From: Adiantum capillus-veneris | Taxonomy: Eukaryota > Streptophyta > Polypodiopsida > Polypodiales > Pteridaceae | Reading direction: 5' to 3' | DNA: 60,000 nucleotides | NCBI GenBank assembly: GCA_014529385.2 | Contig: CM043959.1 | Location: 88,211,529-88,271,528, forward strand | In this document: piece after piece, positions 52,200-60,000 of the stretch | Layout: the number at the start of each line of letters is the position of its first letter | Position numbering within the stretch: the stretch's first letter is position 1 | Made by a program: the position numbers and the translations under genes | Notes under the pieces: generated by a model | What the model was told of the DNA's origin: nothing | Seen by the model: only the letters and a program-made list of their open reading frames with translations | Databases searched by the model: none

Positions 52200-54670
52200 C
52201 ACTTCGCATCAAATGCAGGAAAGTTCTTGAACTTAAACTTTACCTTTCTTCGTATCCGTATGTGTCAAAATCTATTCAGGAACAAGGGTCTCCTCGTTTT
52301 CTTCCACTGACTGCGGGTTGCTCATCAGGCTCCCCATCATCAGGCACATCACCCTTAACAGGTTTCAAGAGACTCACATACAATGCATTGTGAATCCTCC
52401 AAGTATCTGGCAGTTTCAATCGGAAGGAGACATCATTTATCTTTTCAGTAATCTGGAAAGGTCCGTAGTATCGCATACTAAGCTTTGGAAAAAAAACCTC
52501 TCCTTTCCCTTTTTCTTTCTTAGGCGTGCCTTCTCAAAGCGTAAGAGCACCCAATCATCCTTCTTCAGTTTCAAGTCGCGACGATGGCGATCCACTGCCT
52601 CTTTCTGTCTTTCTTGAGACTTCTGCAAAGTCTCGCAAACCTTGGCAAAAGCCGTATCCAAATCTCGCGAATATTCATCCGCTTCAAATATCTAATCTTT
52701 CGTGCTCAGGAAGGATGGAACCTTCGCACCACTGTCAACAATCTCAAATGGCGTCTTCCCCGTCGAAGAGTGTATCTTGTTATTGTTGGCAAATTCCACC
52801 AAAGGTAAGTTCTTTTCCCATTGAGTCTTCTGATCCGAGATACAAGACTTCAATAAATCTAAAACCACTGAATTGGCAATCTCAGATTGCCCGTCAGTCT
52901 GCAAGTGGAATGATGACGAGAACTACAACCGTGTGCCAATGTTCTCCTAAATTGCCTTCCAAAACAAACTCATAAATCTGGGGTCTCTGTCGGAGACAAT
53001 CTTCTCAGACGTGCCATGTAATCGGAAAATCATCGTGATCATTCTGTTTTCTCGGGAGATCAAAAATGAAATCCATTTCAATATTTTCCCAGGGGCGGGT
53101 GGGTATGGGTAAAGGCTGTAACAATTCTTGTGCCTTATGCCTATCAAACTTGACCTTCTGGCATACTGTGCACAAACTCTTCCACATCCTTAGTATCTCT
53201 CTACCCCTTCATGGTGGTAGCAATGCCGCGGTGACCCGTAAAAGGTGGACAGTGGCATTCAGTCATAACCTTTTCCCGCAACGGCTGTGTAACGCATAAC
53301 ATAGTCTTTCTCATCAAGTAGCCTTCCCGAAGGGAGTATCCAGCTATTGTCTCCCCATCCCGTATCCGTGTGAAAATATATGCAAAATCTGTATCTGTGG
53401 CATACTGATCGACCATATCCTTGAAGCTCTTATGATGTATCGCGGAAATAGCTAGAACCAACGGCTTCCGAGACAAAGCATCTGCCACCACATTCTTCTG
53501 TCCCTGCACATGGACAATCTGGAAGTGAAACTATGACAAGATGTTCGCCCACCGCGTCTGCTTTTCCTAAAGCTGCTTCTGTGACAAAAAGTTGCGCAAA
53601 CTCTGATGGTCTATAAAATCCGCTCCGAGTAGGTAATGCCGCCACTGAGTAAGAGCATGGATAACCGCCAAAAGCTCTTTCTCATATATCTGTGTTGTCA
53701 TCTCCGGCCTAGAGAACAATCGGCTCTCGTAAGCAATGACATGGCCTTCTTGCATCAAGACCGCACCCAGACTACGACCATAAGCATCACAAAATACTTC
53801 AAATGACTTCTGGAAGTCCAGCAAAGTCAAATCTGGTCCTGTAGTCAATTTCTCTTTCAATGTCTGAAAGGCAGTCACCTCTGTGGATCCCCACAAGAAA
53901 GGGACTCCTTTCTGTATCAAGATATGCAAAGGGGAAGCAACCTCTGCAAACTTTCGAATGAACCGTTTGTAGTACGAACACAGTCCCAAGAAGCTTTCAA
54001 CTTCATGGACATTCTTCAAATCGGGCCAATCACGGATAGTGTCTATCCTGGCCGGATCCATTTGCACTCCTATTGCTGAGACAAAGTGTCCCAAAAAAAA
54101 TGTATCTCTGAAGCATATGATCTCTGTGTTCTGCTTCATTCTTGGAGAAACCAATGATATCATCAAAGAAAGTGCCAACAAATAGCCAGTACTCTCGAAA
54201 AATCCCATCCATCATCCCGTTAAATGTCACAGGAGCATTGGTTAAGCCAAAAGGCATCACCAAAAAAACTCAAATAATCCAAAAGTAGTCCGGAAGGCTG
54301 TCTTGTAGACGTCTCCGGTTGCGATTTGAATCTGATGATATCCACTCTTCAGATCAATCCTGCTAAAGCACGAGGATCCCTATAACCTGTCGAGTATATC
54401 ATGGATCCTAGGAATCAGAAATCTGTTCTTGATGGTGATTTTGTTGAGAGCTCTATAATCAATGCACATTCTCCAAGATCCGTCTTTCTTCAAATCCAAC
54501 AACAGTGGAGAGCAATACAATGAAGTACTATGCTGGACAAGACCCTTTTCCAAGAGGTCTTTCACTGGATTCATAATATTTTCATTATGTACTGGGCTCA
54601 CACGATAAGGTGGCCGGTTCGGTGGCGTGCTTCCAGGTATCAGATCAATGGTTTGATCTTCAGGCCCTCT
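52200..54670 (-). pseudogene. pol: Gypsy Pol: RT, RNase H, integrase, chromodomain-like end
   Basis: Leftward: RT at 54601-54160 (KDGSWRMCIDYRALNKITIK, KSGYHQI, MPFGLTNAP, catalytic FFDD), FLGLCSYYKRFIRKFAEVAS, RNase H at 53930-53570 (FEVFCDAYGRSLGAVLMQ, YEKELLAVIHALTQWRHYLL), ADALSRKPLVLAISAIHHKS, integrase zinc-binding region with VCQKVKFDRHKAQELLQPLP, DFIFDLPRKQNDHDD, SDRDPRFMS and TDGQSEIANSVV. The C-terminus has [30 protein letters not shown] and, near 52255-52200, KFKNFPAFDAKWM. Stops or shifts near 54378, 54265, 53570, 53200, 53050, 52920, 52690 and 52480. Confidence 0.92.
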
Positions 54671-55184
54671 GAAAAGAAATCGCCATGAGTGTGGAGAAAA
54701 ATCTTGGCATTCTTTTGATCAGGTCAAAACATATTCAACCTTTATCTATCGTTCAGTTCTCTCCCAAAAGAATGAGTAAGAAACTGAAGTTCATTAAGTA
54801 CAATCTCAAAGCCCTTCATTTATCAAAGTCGCTTTCTCGGCCCAGTAGTCAACCACGGCGTAGTTCTTGTGGTACCAAGGGATCCTGAGTAGAACATCAC
54901 TCGCGTACCCTGAACACCCCTGCCATTGCAAACGAAGTTTGCCAATGCTCGGTGTGATGGCAACATCCCATCCGGGTGCCAGTCGAACTACCTCCGCCTG
55001 TGGCGTCAGTCTGTCGGGCATAATTTCCAAATAGAGCCACCAATTCCAAGTGAAAAGAAGTTGGCCTTGGCTCCTTCAAAAGAGCTTCCTGATCCTTCAC
55101 TTTACCCCAAAAGCGGCAAAGTTTGTACTTTCATTTATTAGATTCGGTGCAGGTACCACGCCATGTGGTACCAGTTCTGTTTTT
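54671..55184 (-). pseudogene. Gypsy protease region
   Basis: Between Gag and RT: KTELVPHGVVPAPNLINES, then PQAEVVRLAPGWDVAITPSI, and YASDVLLRIPWYHKNYAVVD with WAEKATL. The latter fits the C-terminal end of gypsy aspartic proteases (...LG.PWY..YNAVIDY). The catalytic D-T/S-G was not found with confidence, so the front part is degraded or shifted. Confidence 0.6.
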
Positions 55185-56750
55185 CTATCTGCCTTTTCTA
55201 CCACGTTCCTCAGTTGCTCTCGAACTCTCAGGCCCGTCGTCGTCTTTATCATTTTGTTCTTTCTGTGCCTTTTTAGGGCACTTCGCGGAGATATGTCCAT
55301 GTTCCCCGCATCCAAAGCACTTCCCCTCTCTGATGAAGCGAGCTCTCTCCTCAGGAGTAAGCTTGGGTCGTGCATCCTTTTTCTCTGGGTTGCTCTTTTT
55401 CTTTCTACTTTCATTCCCAGAAGTCTGTTCGGCTCGTTGTTTCATGGTCTCATATGTGGGGTAGGTCAGATTGCTAGAGTGAATGGCAAAGCCCCGCTTC
55501 GCATGACTCATCAACTCTTGAATAGAAGCTGACTTCTGTTCCAAGCAGTGATCTCGGATCTCTGTAGGTAGACCCAAGGTAAACCGCTCAATCTGTTCTC
55601 TGAACGAGATCTTCTTGAATGAAGAGGCGGGTAGAAAAGAGCTCCAGAATCTTTCACAATAAGCATTGATTGTATCTTTCTTGGTCATCCGAAGATGGTT
55701 CCAAGCAGCTCGTATATCTCGTTCATATTCTTGCGTCAACCAAGAAGAAATAAAAAGCTTTTTGAATTTCAGCCATTTAACTGGCGCAGTCTTGTTTAAA
55801 AGAAGCGTGGACCACCAAGTACGAGCATTCCCCTTAAGGTAAGAGGTAGCTCTCCGAATCTTGGAGTGCTCTGAATAGCGTCCTCCCGCGAAACCGATGT
55901 CAAACTGTTGTATAAAAGACAAAGCCTTCGAAGCATCTGAGTATCCTGAAAAAATATCAAACTTGATTGAGTGGCCACCTTCCTCAAACTCTCGGACTTT
56001 CTTGCTTTTATCTTCGAGAAAGTCATACTGGTTGGCTTTGTAAAAATTCTTCTTGTTCGCATAAAAGTTTCCATGATCAGAATTTGAGCTCTCTCTGTAG
56101 ACGAGTGCTCAGTAGAACCGTCAGTCTCTGGGCGAGATTTAGTCTTGTTTGCCTTTTTCTTTCCCTTTCCGAAGCTTTGTTTCTTGCTTCACTTTTTACC
56201 TTTTCTGTCTTCTCGCTCGAATCTGAAGATCTAGAAGAACTGTCAAAAGAAGAAGAAGAAGAATGGGTACTCCTTCAAATTGAACATGCTTCTTCTGTTT
56301 CTTTGCCTTATCAAAAGTTGACTGACGACCCAAATATCCCGGGAAGTCGGTGCTTTTCTTCTGCTTTTTGCCGTGCTTTTTGGCTTTCTTTTGCGCGTCA
56401 AAAAGTTGAGCAATCCGTGCATCAACCACCTCTTGTAATTCCTTCTCTGAGTACTGTTTGTGATCAGAAGGTTTCTTGAGAGCGGGTTTCAGGGGTGGTG
56501 TAGTGGTTTTTTGCCACTGCGCATGCACTTCCTGGAAAGAAGTCTCGCTCATATATTTTGCTAAATTCGGATCCTTTGCAAAACTGAGCATCATCTTTGT
56601 TGCATCGCCGATCAATTGACGACGCGTCATCTGTCTTTGCTCTGCCTGAGTAGGCCGAGGCGGGCCATACTCTCTGTCTGAATCTTCGTTGTGATCCCTG
56701 CCCGCATCTCCAGATGCAGAGGGAGTCGACTGATCCTTGCGTGAAGACAT
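55185..56750 (-). pseudogene. gag: Gypsy Gag of the complete element
   Basis: ATG at 56750: MSSRKDQSTPSASGDAGRDH, EYGPPRPTQAEQRQM, KDPNLAKYMSETSFQEVH, a basic coiled region and poly-Ser around 56240 where the frame shifts. The Gag core lies at 55980-55500 (FIQQFDIGFAGGRYSEHSKI, NARTWWSTLLLNKTAPVKWL, FISSWLTQEYERDIRAAWNH), then the knuckle CFGCGEHGHISAKC (about 55320-55280) and a highly charged end. The core forms the particle shell and the knuckle binds RNA. This is the best preserved Gag of the family in the window. Confidence 0.93.
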
Positions 56751-56805
56751 AGGTGCCGCCCGAAAAAAAATTGGGGATCGGATTTCTCATAGAAGAGAAA
56801 TTGGC

Positions 56806-57393
56806 CGTGCTCTGATACCATTGTAACAGACTTGGACACTCCAAGTCAAGAATCAATCGCGACAGCACCAAATAACCACTTCAAACAATTCACAGATCAC
56901 AATAGATTTGCACTGGCCCGGAGGAGTTCCGTGCCTAGAGATATTGGCCCCAAAGACTGGCGCCCCTTTCGGTATTTCTTTTATATTAATCAGTTCAAAG
57001 TACAAGAGAGTGGGTCGGGATTCACTCTCAGACTTTGCGTCCAGATGCTCTGAGAAGTGAGGCCCTCACCACTAATTTAAAGGTTACAAGGGATGCCCAA
57101 AAGCAGAGCTCCAAAAGCTTCAAATCAAAAGCAACTGCTCTCTCTCTCTCACAGGAGTCAAAACTTGAAAGCAAAAGCATTCTCTCTCTCTTTCTCATTG
57201 CGTAGAGAAAAAACAAGATTTGCGTCAATCATCATTATAAATTTTTATTTTTTATTATTTTTAAATTTTTTTTAGCCTCCGCGATTTCCGAAAATTAGGG
57301 TATTTGGCAAAAATTAGGGTTTGCAAGAATTTTAGGGTTTTTGGCAGAAATTAGGGTTTCTGCTGTCCGTAGCCACGTCATCACTTTGTGACA
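56806..57393 (-). repeat. Primer site and 5' LTR of the complete element
   Basis: The LTR is 56822-57393. The primer site ATGGTATCAGAGCACGG reads on the minus strand at 56804-56820. The shared core is at 56959-56982. Confidence 0.93.
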
Positions 57394-57398
57394 TAGAT

Positions 57399-57700
57399 GC
57401 TCTAAAGAGCGAGGGGCCTTGGGGCCTTTGGCCTCAAAAGCAGTTACATGAAAAAGCTCCTAATTTGAAAGCAACTGGCCCAAAAGCATCAGGTTCCAAA
57501 ATCTGCTAGAAAAAGCACTCAGCACAAATTACGGAATTCTGTACAGTTGGCCACATCATCATGCTGTCAGTGCAGATCACGGAAATCCGTATTGTCTACT
57601 AGGTCATCCTATTAGTGCAGATTTCGGGCCTATCCGTATAGCTTATTGCCACGTCAGCACCTCTGTTCGGGCAATATTGCCACATCATCAGTTTATGATA
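57399..57700 (-). repeat. 5' LTR of pol-less element, part 2
   Basis: 'gctctaaagagcgaggggcc' to 'catcatcagtttatgata', homologous to 41500-41802. Confidence 0.9.
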
Positions 57701-58204
57701 GACCCAAATGAAAAAATCTTTACTCTCACATGTCCTCGGCAAGATAAACTTTATCCACTTGGTAATTCATCTACTTTTGCCCAAGCTTTTGCTACCATTG
57801 CCAACACTATTATGCAAGAAGAAGCTCTCAATTGGTAGTATAGGCTTGGCCATATCTCTCAGCATGTACTTCACCGAATAAAAAATCGCAAATTGACTTT
57901 AGGTCTCCAAACAACTCACTCCCATTAACTTTTTTGAAGGATGTCTTCTTGGAAAATCCACCCCAAGAACCCTTCTCTCAGCCTTTCTCTCGACGTCACA
58001 CCCCCTAGGCCTTGTTCACTTTGAGCTTCCTACAAGTAATAGGTATTTCCTTACTTTCATTAATGACTATTCTCTATACACTTTCATTTACTTTCTCTCA
58101 AAAGAATTCTCTACACTGTATCACTTTCAACATTACAAAGCACACGTTGAGAATCAAATTGGATGGCATCTTTAACGCCTTTGCTCCGACCAAGGTGGTG
58201 AGTA
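57701..58204 (+). pseudogene. Second copia fragment, right half (pre-integrase and integrase start)
   Basis: After the duplicated gaccc, the frame of 41305 goes on: FTLTCPRQDKLYPL, then YRLGHISQHVLHRIKNRKLT and TPINFFEGCLLGKS-like pieces, and FLTFINDYSLYTFIYFLSKE of the integrase. It has several stops. It is cut near 58204 by LTR-like sequence. Confidence 0.75.
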
Positions 58205-58354
58205 TGTAATAGACTTAGAAAATCCAAGCCAAAGATCTAGTGCAACACATGTGAGAAAATTGTAAACAATTGAGTAAACTTGAATAGAGGGAGGGAGAGA
58301 GAAGGGGAATCCACATAGTGCAGCGGAGTTCATCAAAATCTGGATCTATGATGT
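58205..58354 (-). repeat. Gypsy LTR scrap
   Basis: 'tgtaatagacttagaaaatccaag' resembles the minus-oriented LTR starts (tgtaacagacttgg...ccaag) at 31513, 51000 and 56822, and 'gcggagttc' follows as in those LTRs. It ends where the LINE begins. Confidence 0.55.
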
Positions 58355-58519
58355 AGCTCGCTGCTGCCCATGCCCCCCCTCCCCTGCGCACGCACCTACA
58401 TCCCCCCTCTCGCCATCGCTCTCTCCTCTCCCATCCTCCCTCGCATTGCCCTGTCCAGCTCGCTGCCTACTTTGCGCGCCGTGCTCCCAACGCGTAGCCC
58501 ACCCGCCTCAGCCTCACGT

Positions 58520-58544
58520 CCCCCCCCCCCCCCCCCCCCCCCCC
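58520..58544. repeat. Poly-C run, 25 bases
   Basis: An uninterrupted C run in the LINE 5' region. Its length may also reflect sequencing or assembly uncertainty. Confidence 0.9.
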
Positions 58545-58638
58545 AAATCCCACTTCTCAGCTCGCACGAAGTTGTTTTTTCAGCCTACTGGGAGTTTTGC
58601 GTCACCATCTCCCTTCTCGGTTCAGTAGCAAACACAGA

Positions 58639-60000
58639 ATGGCGGCTTCTACTCCACCTCAGAGGGACTCTATAGAAGTCCCCTCGCCCAACACCGCAGA
58701 GCCGACCCTTCGACTTGCTCTCTCGCCAGAAGAGAAGCGAGCTTGATGGCTTAAGTGGAACGCTTGCAAGTCACTTTGGTTATCTGCAAGATCATAGGCA
58801 CTCGGCCCAGTCAGGGCGAGGTTCGGGATCTTCTTCAGGTCCGCCTTCTCTCAGATGTGGGCAAGATCACCAATGTCCAGATCCTCAGGAGAGGGTACTA
58901 CCAGATAGAGTTCGAGTCTCCAGAGATGACGGCTAAGGTGATTTTGATGAGCCCGCTCGGCATCCAAGAAGCTCGAGCTTACTTCAGACGATGGCATCAT
59001 GGTTTTGACCCTACTACAGATGTGCTTGAGGAGGAGGCTGACTTGCCGATCACGGTCTGTTTCCCAGGCCTGAGGCGAGAGTACCTCCCTCTTCTCCCCA
59101 TGATTGGTTCCATGTTCGGGACAGTTTTGGAGTCTCCGCACACTGCAACTTCAGTTGTGGCCAAGGCCGCAGGTTTACCTACTGTGAAGGTTCTTGTTCG
59201 AGACACACACTCCCTCCCAAAGGTGGTACTGTTGCCTTGGGTGAGTGGGGGATGGATCAGACAGAGTGTAGAGTATTCGGGTCTTCCGAATCAATGTTTC
59301 ATTTGCAGAAAAATGGGCCATTTGGCAAAGGCTTGTCCTCGCAGGAGACCTTAACCCATAGGTAATGCGCAACCTCCCAAGGCGGAGCATGCCGCCCAGC
59401 AACCAAATACACAAGACGCAGAGGCTGGTACCTCAACAGAGACCAACAATCAGACAGCTGATGGTTGGTAGCAGGTACCTGGCCATCATCGACAGGGGCG
59501 GGCTCGCCCCACTGCTCTCCCAGGTGGCAGACCTCTTGTAGCTCATCAGCACTAGGTTCCGACAGGGAACAGTTTTGACCCCCTTCAACAGGACCCGCCT
59601 GAGGAGGCTCCATCCACTCCAGTTCCTCCGCCTCCACCTCCTCCTCCCTCAGACGTTACCCCTCCGCCTCCTCCACCTCCACCCTCGCCTCCCGTCCTTC
59701 CTCTCTCCCCGGTGGGACCCACAACGTCATCTCCCAACCCCTCCTCCACTCCTCATCAGACGCTTGGGACTGAACACGCGTCTGCCGCGAGGCAATCTCT
59801 TGGTAGTTCTTTCTCTACGAGCCATGTGGCTTGGGAGGAACAGCCCCATCTGAGGCCTCCTTTTTTGGTGCAGACTTCTTCTTTTGCAGCAGTCCCTAGA
59901 GGTTTGACTAGTTTGACATTCGCAGACGTTGGGACTTCTTCGACTACAGTTTCATACGGTTCCTGGGTGACTCTTCTCCTGACTTGGAGGAGGCTTGCTT
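58639..60000 (+). pseudogene. LINE ORF1, second copy
   Basis: ATG 58639: MAASTPPQRDSIEV. After a TGA at 58744-58746 the frame VTLVICKIIGTRPSQGEV (58755 on) runs to 59354: an RRM-like (DUF4283-like) region with RRGYYQIEFESPEMTAKVIL, ARAYFRRWHHGFDP and ITVCFPGLRREYLPLLPMIG, then the CCHC knuckle CFICRKMGHLAKAC and a TAA at 59352. A Pro-rich linker (59570-59760) and SAARQSLGSSFSTSHVAWEE, FLVQTSSFAAVPRGLTS follow in other frames, matching the end of the first copy. This is the clearest view of the ORF1 architecture. Confidence 0.82.

Larger units (their letters stand above)
51000..57393 (-). mobile_element. Complete Ty3/gypsy element, 6.4 kb
   Basis: Two LTRs (51000-51548 and 56822-57393) with TG...CA ends, a perfect 5-bp duplication tagat (50995-50999 and 57394-57398), a primer site next to the 5' LTR, then Gag, protease, RT, RNase H and integrase in gypsy order. 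The two LTRs are very similar by eye, so this is the most recent gypsy insertion in the window, even though its reading frames already have stops. It sits inside the 5' LTR of the pol-less element. Confidence 0.95.
41306..57700 (-). mobile_element. Pol-less gypsy element with two later insertions
   Basis: 3' LTR at 41306-41802 and 5' LTR at 50770-50999 plus 57399-57700, with gaccc duplicated outside (41301-41305 and 57701-57705). Inside, leftward: primer site GTGGTACCAAAGCATGG (50753-50768), gag (50750-50274, then 43483-42590) and a 3' spacer (42589-41803). No Pol is present, so it is a non-autonomous or internally deleted element. A LINE sits in gag and a complete gypsy element in the 5' LTR. 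Without the insertions it would be about 3.2 kb. Confidence 0.85.
58355..60000 (+). mobile_element. Second LINE copy, 5' part
   Basis: Starts AGCTCGCTGCTGC like the LINE at 43484 and continues beyond the window. The C-rich 5' UTR contains a 25-base C run. The 3' end and target duplication are outside the window. Confidence 0.85.

Overview
This window is plant nuclear DNA made almost entirely of nested and decayed transposable elements. Ty3/gypsy and Ty1/copia elements, an L1-type LINE whose ORF1 has an RRM-like (DUF4283-like) region and a CCHC knuckle, a MULE-type DNA transposon, PPR-gene relics and long AG/CT microsatellites all fit a large repeat-rich plant genome. A homosporous fern or another seedless plant is my best guess; this is an impression, not a proof. 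I saw no clearly intact single-copy host gene and no tRNA or rRNA.

Layout. 1-6.4 kb: an unclassified repeat family (coiled-coil coding relic, a 1.6 kb LTR-like repeat) and a minus-strand gypsy pol. 6.46-22.4 kb: a plus-strand copia element whose gag is cut by an 11.2 kb MULE-like transposon at 6873-18101, with a perfect 11-bp target duplication on both sides. 22.4-24.7 kb: second copy of the unclassified family. 24.8-27.5 kb: an 80-bp palindrome, a CA repeat and a minus-strand PPR relic. 27.5-38.5 kb: a minus-strand gypsy element inserted in the PPR relic and filled with other gypsy fragments in both orientations. 38.5-41.3 kb: PPR relic, then two copia fragments head to head. 41.3-57.7 kb: a minus-strand pol-less gypsy element (5-bp duplication gaccc) inserted in the second copia fragment. 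It carries a 6.8 kb LINE in its gag and a complete gypsy element (51000-57393, 5-bp duplication tagat) in its 5' LTR. 57.7-60 kb: the rest of that copia fragment, an LTR scrap and the 5' end of a second LINE.

Most notable is the MULE-like element. On the plus strand it carries a MULE-type transposase relic (zinc-binding region, DDE-like core with CxxH, degenerate SWIM finger). On the minus strand it carries a multi-exon gene whose parts look like a ParB-like domain followed by an amino-methyltransferase in the beta-class motif order (DLPFGG first, LELGCGT later). Four consecutive exon joins are in phase. The two genes diverge from a region holding six copies of a palindromic CpG-bearing motif (core ATCCACGCCGGCGTGGAT). 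ParB-methylase fusions are familiar in phages. I know of no description of one inside a plant MULE, so this is my candidate for a new system; novelty was not searched.

All coding regions read here contain stops or frameshifts, so these copies are relics. Functional claims refer to the families.
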